NCBI GenBank assembly: GCA_949316235.1
Contig: OX438742.1
Location: forward strand, 31,936,853 to 32,000,852
From: Oegoconia quadripuncta
Taxonomy: Eukaryota > Arthropoda > Insecta > Lepidoptera > Autostichidae
Direction of reading: 5' to 3'
DNA: 64,000 nt
Shown: positions 1 to 9,505 of the stretch, one piece after another
Layout: each line of letters begins with the position of its first letter
Position numbering within the stretch: position 1 is the stretch's first letter
Program-made: the position numbers and the translations under genes
Notes under the pieces: generated by a model
Told to the model about the DNA's origin: nothing
The model's database searches: none
What the model saw: only the letters and a program-made list of their open reading frames with translations

Positions 1-2680
1 TTGTGTTTTCTATGAGGAATGACTTCGTAAGTTTTATGTTTTTAAAACAGGTAAAACTTTCACGTATCTTTGTTACTAACATTACATTATTATTATAACT
101 TCTTCAAAAGAAACATTACTTTTTAATTTTCCGGCTTTGACATCGCAAACTAATTTGTATTTTATAAAGGATTTAGGGAGCACTGAGGTGGTAACATATA
201 AATTTGGCAAAGATCTGCCGATGCATTCCGCAGCGAACGTTGATTATTTTGCCAATGTATCCTAACAGCTGAACACTATTGCTGGGCCGTCAAAGGTCAA
301 AGGTGTAAGTTATGCTTTCTGAGTTTTATTATATGTCTGTTTGTACGCTTTATTGTAATTTGAAAAATTAGAAATAAATGATTTTTGTTCCGCATGTTTG
401 AGGTAAATCGATCATCACCATTGCCTCTGCAAGTTATTGACTCTGAGCAACGGATGAGGGACCTCGTCGTCACTTTACTTATCTATTATGGTGCAGGTAA
501 ATACAAAAAAAAATGTAAGAAAATAAAATATTTCCTATTTTGGGCCGGATTTGCATCGAGCCCTGGCCTAAGCATAGTTGATGTGCTAACAATCTTACCC
601 TTAGCTTGTCTAGAATAGTCTAGTTATTATAATATGCTTTATTTTGTCTCTAAGGGCCTATTTAGACAGATGTTATGGCAAACGCTGCTATAGTGTAAAC
701 GTTGTTTCTATATAACATAAATAAATATAAGTTTACAGAGTTTATCGCAATAAAATGCGTTACACAATTAATATTTGTACATTTATTAATTTTCTGGAGA
801 TTGAAATAATCTCCTAAAACTAACTTTAAAATAGAAATTTCACTTTTCAAGTACACGTTTGTAGCCACTAATTTCAACAACTATAGCAAATTTTAATTTA
901 TTTACGTTAAATAGTTTCTGAAATAAATAGCGGTGACAGACAAACAGACGGATGGACGGTAGAAGGGCAGTGTCTTTTGACATTTTTGTTACGGATCACT
1001 AAAAATAAGGGCTCTGCGTGAGCGTTAAAGCTGGCACTCATGTGCATAGTCCCTAACATCAGTCACCCCATGACGTGTGGCCTTTAAGGCCCCCGTCGAA
1101 TGCTCCACCAATATCCGTGTGATGGAGAGACAGATAATTACTGGTCACGCAACTGTCTGTGTCCATTCATATTATGAAGGGTGATTCAGCCACTGAGGTG
1201 ATTATGATATCAGTTTAGTCAGAAAGCAGCTAGTCTATCTGGCCATCAGAATTGCCGCGACACAAGTAGTCATTAATGATAATCTACGCTACTACTACTA
1301 TATCTAGGAACAAACAGTTAATATTCATGTTACGATATTATTTTATGTCATAAAATCAAAATAACAGCATAATCATACACTATAATATTTATATCCTGAA
1401 AAGTTTTAGTTATTTTTATTAATGGTTCAAAAAATAATTCCTATAACTACTGTTTATTACACTATTATATTAATATTGTATTCTGTCTGTGCGTTAGAAA
1501 TACTGATTTGGTAAAAAAACATTGACAAAACGTATTTACGTATGCAAATAATATTATTTATTATATAAAAAACAAGTGTAAGTGAAAAAAAGTCTATCAG
1601 TGAAACTAATTTTATAAAAAAACTGTCGTCATTAATTTTGTCAGATGTTCGAAATTATTTCATAGTTTCACGCAGGCACATTCAAGTATTGACTACTGAA
1701 ATGATAATATTAGTGCAGTCAAAGCTCTTGCATAAAAATATAAAAGCTTGCAAGCATGATGGTATTAAGAGTAAGTTTCACGCTAGCCACAAAAACACAG
1801 ACACGAAACTAAGTAAATGTGCTCTTGTCACGAACGTCACGGTACGGTTGACGCGGTCGTCAGCTGACGGGTCGGAGTTCTGTTCCCGGGTGGACGTCCG
1901 GAGCTAATCACAAGGGTGTTTACCTTTGTTGAAAGCTTGAAGCATTATTCCTTTCCGATACGTACATTAATATAACATTATAACATTAATATAACTATAG
2001 CTTTTGCAATAAATGCTGTTCAAAGAAAACTGGGGTGACTGGCGCAGAGGTATGAATTTTGATTTACACGACCAAATTTCTGGAGTTTTATCAATATTGA
2101 AAAATGCAATTCAATTGGACATTTGTGAGTTTTCCACATACATTCTCAGATCGCATTGAAAGTTGGTAGCGGTATTCAAGTCGGTTTAAAGTAGTCTATC
2201 GTCTTCCAAAACGAAGAGGGTCGAGCTCGGGATAAAGTAATTCCACGCGATCAAACCCGCGGGCGGAAAGCTATAGTCTTAAATAAATGATTAAATTTTA
2301 AAATGTCCGTTGCAGTTAGTCAAACAGGAAAACGTTTTATTGCTGTATAGCTAATAAGCACATACTTAACGTGCATTACATATCAGTTTATCATATGTTT
2401 ATTTTTACGAAGATGTGGTTATATAATTCTGCTGCGGTCTTAGAGTTGCGTTTATTGGAACCCTTTTTATTGTCTTGTTCAAACACACATACAAGTAATT
2501 TAGCAGAGGACATATTTCGATAAAAGCTTTAGGCTTCGATGGTTAAAACGTATATAAAGGGAATTTCAAATTAGGCATGTTAGATTTCGATGACGCGCCA
2601 CTCTATCATAAAAAAATTTTTTAGAACAAAATGAGGTCGGATTGGTCCAAAGAAAAAAGTTTTAATTTATATCGTTTGAA
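1..2680. other. Non-coding AT-rich stretch, no gene recognised
   Basis: No coding exon is recognisable; the open frames here are short and look random. Positions 194-233 resemble 32111-32149 (shared core AAATTTGG..AAGATCTG..GAT), so this is an unnamed dispersed repeat. Positions 930-1010 carry a decayed tract of GACAGACAAACAGACGG type followed by GTTACGGATCAC, like common lepidopteran repeats. Positions 1840-1905 form a small GC-rich pocket with no splice or coding signal I can defend. Confidence 0.6.
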
Positions 2681-2684
2681 TATT

Positions 2685-3103
2685 TTAGGTCCTTACCTAT
2701 GAAATTGGCGTTTTGTATGAAGAATTTCATTTAGACTGTTTTCTCCATACAAACATTTTTGATTTTTTTTGGGAACGGCAAATCCAAATTTAGCTAAACT
2801 TTGTGTGTATTATCGGATAACATTAAGTGTATAGAGAGCGTTAATTTTTAAAAGTAACCGCTTTATAAAAGTTTCAGCGAATCTAAGAAATGATTATGGG
2901 AAGCACGTGAAAAGCGCACTGTTCAATTTTTTTTTATTATGTGATTTAGCCCTGAAATTAAAAAAATATTTCACGTGAAACCTTGAAATAATATTCCATT
3001 TTCCAAATAAAAAACAAATTTGGATATAGATTTGAAAATCACAGGAATTGGTACATATGATTAACGAAGAAAAAAAACTCCAATTTCATAGGTAAAGACC
3101 CAA
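2685..3103 (+). mobile_element. Non-autonomous TIR element (MITE), family A copy 1
   Basis: A ~420-bp non-coding element with imperfect terminal inverted repeats of about 27 bp. The left end begins TTAGGTCCTTACCTATGAAA. The right end, read in reverse complement, begins TTGGGTCTTTACCTATGAAA. It is flanked by a 4-bp direct duplication TATT (2681-2684 and 3104-3107). Two further copies with the same ends lie at 15761-16179 and 35597-36006, also with 4-bp TATA duplications. There is no transposase frame, so it must have been moved in trans. The superfamily is not assigned. Confidence 0.85.
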
Positions 3104-3159
3104 TATTATGGAACTTTCAATAGCAATTCCAAAAATATTTTTATATATTTTTGATGGGT

Positions 3160-3338
3160 CTTGCACGTTTTAGCGGCCATGGGGTCACCTCCGTCACGTA
3201 TGCATTTCTGTATATTTCGTAAGTTGAACCGTGAATTTTGTTTCAATCATTAATGTTAGCAACATCCAAACGCTAATGTATGGGATATCTCTGACCACCC
3301 CATTTGGGATAAAGGACATGACATTATGTCTTATGCGT
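3160..3338 (+). repeat. Dispersed repeat family B, copy 1
   Basis: Shares a core with several other places in the window: GCATTTCTGTATATTTCG, then GGGATATCTCTGACCACCCC, then TTTGGGATAAAGG and a CATGACATTATGT end. Better copies lie at 23800-24072, 37205-37455 and 47210-47455. The 26065-26150 copy ends in an ATGT microsatellite, which suggests a retroposed 3' tail. The family is familiar from lepidopteran genomes but I cannot name it. Confidence 0.65.
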
Positions 3339-3934
3339 GGTCTTAAAGATATAGCTTAAAATTTGATAGTAATGCCGATTCCCCCTGATCTCCTTGGTTT
3401 ATAAGCTAACATTTGGATTTCAATAGGATTAATAGATATTGTGTCATAGATTACCGATAAAGTACATATTTGTTTAACGGTGCAATTGTTAAAAAATAAT
3501 ATTTTAATTAAAGTACTTACGAAGGGCTTATGACGTAATTAGTATTAACCTTTATAAAAAAAAAAGTTTGCTTGCTGCGGATCACGTTTGTATTTACATA
3601 CAGCATATTATGTAGATGTATACTTTAGAAGCCAGTTCAGTTTATATTAGGATAGAATATTACGAAACCATCTACATAAATAAATGAAGTTTAAAGAGGT
3701 CTGTTAACTGATTACAATAATATTGGTAAGGAACCCTAATTTTGTGAGCCCGATTACATATCAGTACCGAAACCCTCTTGGTCGGTTTTTTATTAGCAGC
3801 ACTAGGTAGAACGTGAAAAATGATTTTGTTTTGATTAGCAATTACGTAGATTTGAGAATTGCGTCAATTACAATGACAGTTTGTAAAATTTTATCTATAT
3901 ATTTTCTATCCGATATAGAAAATAAAATAACCAT
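3339..3934. other. AT-rich non-coding; one short repeat end
   Basis: Nothing coding is visible. Positions 3755-3795 (GTACCGAAACCCTC then TTGGTCGGTTTTTT) match the end of a very common lepidopteran repeat seen again at 21395-21445 and, diverged, at 55165-55215. Positions 3895-3925 hold a small 10-bp inverted repeat (TATTTTCTAT / ATAGAAAATA). Confidence 0.4.
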
Positions 3935-4262
3935 GCCATTTCCTCACGCCGAAATCGTAAAAGGCGACTAAGAAATCTTATTATTAATTAGTTATAATTA
4001 ACAAAATTCCCAGACAGGCCAAGTACCAATGACTTTCTAAATTTAATTTAATTACTTATATTCGACTATCCGATTGCTCTTAAACGGTGAATGAAAACAT
4101 CGTGAGGAAACCTGCATGCATGAGAAATAAAATTTCTAAGGCATGTGTGAAGTCCCCAACCCGCATTGGGCTAGCGTGGTGGACTATAACTCGTACTCCT
4201 TCATTAGACGAGGTGGGGCCTATATCCCTGCAGTGGGATGTTTACGGGCTGAGATGATGAAC
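3935..4262 (+). repeat. SINE-like repeat family S1, 3' portion
   Basis: Matches 32560-32815 closely: AAACATCGTGAGGAAACCTG, then AAGTCCCCAACCCGCATTGG, then GTGGACTATAACTC, then CCTGCAGTGGGATG and a GATGATGA end. The 32505-32815 copy has a tRNA-like head; here the head is replaced by a GCCGAAATCGTAAAAGGCGA segment that belongs to another common lepidopteran repeat. It is non-coding. Confidence 0.75.
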
Positions 4263-4264
4263 TA

Positions 4265-4440
4265 ACAAAATAAACTATAGATAGAAAGCAGCGTTGTTGG
4301 TGAGGGGAGGTATCTAACAATCTGCAATCACCAACCCGCCTGCCCAGCGTGGGTATTAGGGCAAACCCTCCCATGAAATATGATACAAGGCAATCTCCGA
4401 GAGGCCTTCTTTCCGCCGTGGACTTTACGGGCTGTTGATA
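4265..4440 (+). repeat. SINE-like fragment directly downstream of the S1 copy
   Basis: Contains CAACCCGCCTGCCCAGCGTG followed by GGTATTAGGGCAAACCCTCC, which is also found in weaker form at 8200-8290 (AGCGTGGCTATTAGGGTAAA). It ends near TTTACGGGCTGTTGAT, resembling the S1 tail. A minus-strand open frame over 4204-4500 is carried by repeat sequence and is not a gene. Confidence 0.55.
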
Positions 4441-4820
4441 CATATATAAGTGTAACCTATTTAATCTAGTGACATACATTTTACATAAATACAAAGTCAT
4501 ACTCGTTCATGTGTGGCTGACACATAGTTGACCCCACAGAGTATGACCGAGGTTAAGGCTCTAGACACAAGTGAAAACGCTACCATTTTTCATACGAGCC
4601 GATTAGATGAGTTTGCAGTTTTATCATCTTTGACCTTCCTTAACGTGGTGACCATACGCGACACCCTACTAGCTCTATCATTTCACTCTCGCGTCTCTGT
4701 GAACGAGTGAGAATGGAACAGCATGTCACGCGAACATCCCATTCTGTGCCATGATTAAAAATCAGCAACCATCACGCTATCCATTGACACACTGTTGTTA
4801 TCAGTACACGAACTTATACG
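4441..4820. other. Moderate-GC non-coding stretch, nothing recognised
   Basis: Base composition is more balanced than the surroundings, around 4500-4740, but I find no convincing exon. The 60-codon frame at 4528-4710 has no recognisable motif. Confidence 0.4.
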
Positions 4821-4823
4821 TCA

Positions 4824-4945
4824 GTTTGCGTGTTGGAAACCACGTGGTTTTCATGTCTAGCGTTACGTAACGGTACACGCAAACCACGCAAGGAAAGCAC
4901 GCGACATCGTCCGCACGCATCGTTATGCCTCAAGCTCGATGCGTG
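4824..4945. repeat. Cluster of nested perfect inverted repeats
   Basis: Perfect 10-bp arms GTTTGCGTGT (4824-4833) and ACACGCAAAC (4875-4884) enclose two perfect palindromes: AAACCACGTGGTTT (4837-4850, with a CACGTG E-box core) and CGTTACGTAACG (4861-4872). A second stem follows, CACGCATCG (4914-4922) with CGATGCGTG (4937-4945). The block is GC-rich relative to its flanks and non-coding. It could be an old DNA-transposon end, a protein-binding array or a structured transcript; the sequence alone does not decide. Confidence 0.6.
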
Positions 4946-5054
4946 GCCAAGCTTCTGAAACGCACGCTAGTTTGTTTAGCGTCGAAAGGAAACTAAGCTC
5001 CTGCAAACGAGCCTCTATTATCTTTTTTTCTTATGATAAAGTGGATTCGCGTTT

Positions 5055-5115
5055 GAACACAATCTCACCTGATGGAAAGTGACGATGTGGTCGAAGATGA
5101 AGCCTCTATCATCTG
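5055..5115 (-). repeat. SINE family S2 fragment (3' part)
   Basis: AATCTCACCTGATGGAAAGT then GATGTGGTCGAAGATGAAG is the reverse-strand 3' part of the SINE at 9199-9505. No head is present. Confidence 0.5.
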
Positions 5116-5529
5116 CCGTAGAATGCGTTACTTTCTGTCCGCTCAAAGGTAAATTTAATAAAATATTTAACTATCTATTCATGTACCATTGACATTTTAA
5201 AGTTTTATTATTTATAGCAACAACGGTTTTATCGTTTAACAATATAAATATATCTAAACAGCATGATACTAGTAATTTTAAGTTTACTAAATAAATATTC
5301 TGTATTTCATACGAATTAAAACAAGGTTCAATTTTGTGTATATAATTAATGAGAGAATATGTCCTAATTGGCGCTCTTTAAGAAAAAAATCATATATTTA
5401 TGTTGTGTATTAAAAATTATGCTATACATAGTTTATTGCCGTAGCAAGACGCATTTGCTAATATTTTCAATTATTATTTTGGTTATAATTAAATTAATAT
5501 TTTTCGTGGCAGCATCTTACATACCCCAC
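5116..5529. other. AT-rich non-coding stretch
   Basis: Very AT-rich. Only short frames rich in Ile, Leu, Tyr and Lys, as expected by chance at this composition. Confidence 0.5.
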
Positions 5530-5600
5530 ATAACGTCACCACTATTGTCGCACATGGTCAGAGATATCCCAAATATATAACATCCAAATGATGTTTCAAT
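5530..5600 (-). repeat. Dispersed repeat family B, 3' fragment
   Basis: TAACGTCACC near 5530 and GGTCAGAGATATCCCAAA at 5555-5572 are the reverse complement of the family B tail (TTTGGGATATCTCTGACC..GTGATGTTA). It abuts the LINE remnant that follows. Confidence 0.6.
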
Positions 5601-5604
5601 TATG

Positions 5605-6260
5605 TTTCAGAGGCAGATCGAATAGCGAAATTAGCATGCCCAGATGGGACAGCTTAACTTATTACCTGTTTATTCGGAAGTCCTTCAAAAATTTAAAGAA
5701 GTTAGTTATTCGAATTGGAAGGAATATTTTGATCCTCTTTCGTTAGAAAAAGGTATTTGATATAGAACTATCCAAGGTCAGCCTTTTCGGGTACCTTGGT
5801 TTGATGAAATTAAGCTAAGTAGGCGATTAATTAAGTTAGCTGTTAGACTACGTTCCGGGCACTATCCATGAAACAAGTTTGGATATCTGATGAAAAGAAC
5901 TGACACTCCTAACTATGAAGTCTGTGGACTAGTTGAGGATGTCCAACTTCTGTTGATGAAGTGTACTAGAAACCAAAATGAAAGAGATACACTGATGAGA
6001 CAATTAAAGATGAGTTAATACGATGTAGGTTTGGCTCAATCAATTTTGGGTAAACCTGGATCAATAGCGGCCAGATTATTATATAATGTTTGTATCTTCT
6101 CATCGGTGAATCTTGGTGAGGGCGATGATACTGTCATGTATAAAAAAATATATGTTTCAAAAAGTTTATCGCTTGAAACAACATCATTGATTCACCTTCA
6201 AAATATATACATAAACACACTCAACCCCCTGAGCTTATCGCCATTAAAACCTTAGTACCT
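5605..6260 (+). mobile_element. Decayed LINE 3' end (RNase H-bearing class)
   Basis: Spans the coding remnant at 5610-6160 plus ~100 bp of likely 3' UTR, ending near TTATCGCCATTAAAACC. It is 5'-truncated, and a minus-strand family B fragment sits immediately upstream. Clade assignment (I/R1/LOA-like group of RNase H-carrying LINEs) rests on the remnant protein features only. Confidence 0.65.
5610..6160 (+). pseudogene. LINE ORF2 C-terminus: end of RNase H plus Cys-rich tail, broken
   Basis: The first piece (5610-5640) reads EADRIAKLACPDG, the last RNase H motif, in which the Asp is normally a catalytic carboxylate. After a frameshift near 5640 one frame continues to 6160 with in-frame stops at 5758, 5869 and 6016. 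Readable segments include PWFDEIKLSRRLIKLAVRLR and VCGLVEDVQLLLMKC. The latter matches the C..CG..ED..H.L..C pattern that follows RNase H in such LINEs, but the first Cys and the His are lost (Tyr and Gln here). The normal role would be target-primed reverse transcription of the element RNA; this copy is dead. Confidence 0.7.
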
Positions 6261-8139
6261 ATTCTCGCCTTAAAGTTTAGGTATTCCATTTCTTTATTTT
6301 CAACTAAAATCTTTATAAAACACACAACAAAGCCGGTCTAAATCACAATCGATGAGGCATTAACCTTCAGAAATCAGCTAAACTCTATAATAACACCGAA
6401 TGCTTAGTATCTAACGCAGATAGCTACTAATGGTATACCCTGTTTGATCCCGGCCAAAGATTTGCATACCTCATTGTTGGTTGCAAACAGTAATTTTTGA
6501 CTTTATGAAGCTTAAAGTTTTTGAATAAAGCCGTGTAATATACGGTTCGACGGAGAAATTAGCAATTTCATATGCTTTCTAAATTGGTGAAGTATTATGT
6601 TGGTACCCATGTTTTTGGTACTTCCACACATTATTCCGTTCGTATGTTAGTTTGAAAATACAACCAAAGAAATAATTAGTATTTGTTATATCTGTAGGCA
6701 GTTTATTGCTGTGTTCATTACTTATTAATTTACAGTTCGTTAATAGTTTATTTATTTTTATTCCCGTTGTTTATGTTAGCCTTGGTGGTTTTAATTTAAC
6801 AATGACATATTTATTAACATCATGAGGCCAAGCGCGAAAGGTTGTATCTGCAGATGTTAATGTTTTAGTTTATGTTATCCGACTTCATTATATCGATCGT
6901 GTCATTTATAGTTTTCTCATAAAGTAGTGAAAAGTAAGCAGTAACTAGGTTCCTAATAATTTGAATGACATTATGTTTATTTTTCTACAAAAATACATGA
7001 TAATTTTTAGACTTATTTTAATATAAATAATAAGGCGCACAAAATTGTCCAATACATTACACTATAAACCTGACAAATGCAGTTTTGCAGTTTCCGGGTT
7101 ATACATGTTTGTTTACGGACCGATGCATGGTCTGAAACACACGTTCTGTATTGATATATGTCTCAATTATGGGTACCGAGTATGCGCAGCGCAGTGGGGG
7201 ATTACATTCAATTTGTTGGAAAGTTAGATTTTATACCAATGTGAATTATTCAGAGTGCTTTCAAAAATAATTAAAATGTAGTCAATAATCTAATTTCTTT
7301 TATTTCATAATATAAAAATATCACTTGCAAACGTGACAATTTAAAATTATTATTAAAAATACTACTTATTCACAATGCTGACAGAACAGAAAGAGCAAGA
7401 AATTCAAGAGTTACTCTTTGTAAGCTTTTGGTTACAATTTGTGATTTGAGTTACACAATATATATTATAATTAGGTAGATGTTTTATAATGGGAATTATA
7501 GGTACCTAAAATATAGATTTAAGACTTGTCCTCCGTAAAATAAGGTGAATCTAAGACTAAATTTATTATGGACTCTTTTCTGACTGAAAACAAAAATGTA
7601 TAGTAATCTATAAGATATGAGGAATGATGTGGCTTTTCCCCGAATTATATTTTAAGGGACAAAATTGGAGAAAAAATTTCCGCTTTATTTACCCAATATT
7701 ATAAGACCATTTGCATTTTGAACTTCATCTAGAATTACATATGTAAAGTACAAAATAAAATTAAACTGTGGATATGGAAACCCAGCGTAAAAGTAAACTG
7801 ATACTGAATCGCAAATAAGTAATTTATTTTCTTTACTTGATCATCACAAGAAAATTGTGCCAACATCGCCTTTCAATTTATGGGTAAAGAGACTCCCTTT
7901 GAATTAAAAAAAAAAGATGTTATAAATAAGTTCTTGCTCGATATAAGATACCAAGTCGGTAGCCGACAAAATAAGGTTCATATTCGCTTGAATCGATAAA
8001 AGTTGAGGTTTAAGAGGATACAGTTACAAAACCGAAGTATTTTCCATGCCATTAAACAGTTAACATCTGTACGCCACATCGCATTAGCCCAGTTGTAAGA
8101 TGAACTGGGGATGTAATTTCACAAAATAACCAGTCTTTT
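6261..8139. other. AT-rich non-coding stretch, no gene
   Basis: About 1.9 kb with no recognisable domain. The 60-codon frame at 7045-7227 has a Cys-containing but unrecognisable sequence and no splice context worth calling. Confidence 0.5.
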
Positions 8140-8290
8140 CCCGTGGGTGCTACAGACGTCTAAGGGGTTAAGTGCACCAATGAAAGCAAAAGTGATGGGA
8201 AGGTGTCATTCTTGTGAACCTATCTAATCTAAATATCTGCTTAGCGTGGCTATTAGGGTAAATTCTGCCACGAGACATGATAAAACTCTC
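8140..8290 (+). repeat. SINE-like fragment related to 4265-4440
   Basis: Begins with TTTTCCCGTGGGTGCTACAG then ACGTCTAAGGGG, resembling the lepidopteran repeat start CTTCCCGCGGGTGTCGTA. It continues to AGCGTGGCTATTAGGGTAAA, as at 4325-4370. Diverged and non-coding. Confidence 0.5.
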
Positions 8291-9198
8291 GCTTAATAAC
8301 AAACATCGATTCTTGCAAATTTATATTTTTTGTAATCATTCTTCAAACGCAACAATACCTACTCAAAAGGACTTTTAATAAATGTTGGTGCCTCGATGAT
8401 GTGATGTAAATGTAAAAAGTTCAGCTTTAAACTGGCGCTTTAAAAGAGGTTTTATTATCAGTAATACCCTAGTGAGAACAATCGAGACAGAAATAATAAA
8501 GCACATAGCTCGGTTATCGCTAAATACCGTCATCGTACGTCAAACTGCGAGTTGGTAGTGCGCTCACTTTGCGGACTTGAGAGTTCTGTGGAATATCCTT
8601 TTGCAGCATAATTCCAAACAATTGCAATTTGAATTTTGCAAACTTCTGAAGAGTAAATCTTCGCGCTCACAACGTTATATTACAAAGAAAAATTGACATT
8701 AATTCTCAAGTAATTCAACAGTATCTAATGTATCTAATCTAACAATATTATAATACAAAAGTTTAGATGTCTGTTTGTTTATTGCTCAATCACGGCGAAG
8801 TTTTAAATAAGTTTAAACACTATCTAACTTATAGATGTCTGCTCAAAACTCAATTTTCCTTCCTTTTCATTTTGTTATTTTAAGCATCATAACCTTACTG
8901 TTTGTTTTTAAAACCAATGTAATCGTAATAATATAAGTAGTCCTCTATACCTTTCTATGTTCCGAAATCAAAGATAAGAAAGCGTCGGGAGATAGCGAAG
9001 TACAATACTTATCCAATTAAATTAACCGAGTGTGGCAGTATGGAGAATAATGAGTTGAGCTTTGTTTTATAGCATTTATTGGTAAATGCACAATCTGGAT
9101 GGATTTAGAGTAAAAAGAAGGAATTTAAAACATTTGACGAGTTTGTTCACTTATTAAGAATACTCCTCATATCTAAATCTCAGTCAGTTGGCATCTAC
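8291..9198. other. AT-rich non-coding with one diverged dispersed repeat
   Basis: Positions 8745-8830 (AATATTATAATACAAAAGTT, GTCTGTTTGTTTATTGC, CACGGCGAAG) resemble a repeat start that is very common in Lepidoptera (CTAATATTATAAA..GAAAGTTTG). The same type of start appears at 15428-15445. Otherwise nothing is recognised. Confidence 0.4.
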
Positions 9199-9505
9199 TT
9201 TTTTTTATGACCTCAATCACACCTGATGTTAAGTGAAGATGAGGTCGAAGGTGGAAGCGTACTGACCCGGAAACCCCAACAAATTTGGGGGACTGGCTAT
9301 TTTACCTCTGACAACTGGAACACAACAATGCTATTAACATTCCCGCTTCGCGGCAGATTTAGACAAGATGGTGGTAGCTAGCCAGACAGACATTTAAAAT
9401 GCCCTACCATATTGAGTATTTAAACATGTACCCCGCTGGGGATCGAACCCGCGACATCCAAATCGTCAACTCAAAGTTGTTTAAATTGAGCCACGGAGGC
9501 GGCTA
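9199..9505 (-). repeat. SINE family S2, near full length, tRNA-like head
   Basis: Minus-strand copy. A box-A-like TGGCTCAATTTAA lies at 9481-9493 and a box B GGTTCGATCCC at 9439-9449, both read on the minus strand. The tail at the low-coordinate end is CACCTGATGTTAAGTG (reverse-oriented) next to a poly-T run. CTACTT occurs on both flanks (about 9195 and 9503) as a possible target-site duplication. RNA polymerase III boxes of this kind define tRNA-derived SINEs. A plus-strand relative lies at 30105-30410. Confidence 0.8.

Noticed and set aside
4204..4500. 98-codon minus-strand open frame
   Set aside because: Lies over S1-type SINE sequence that is repeated at 32505-32815.
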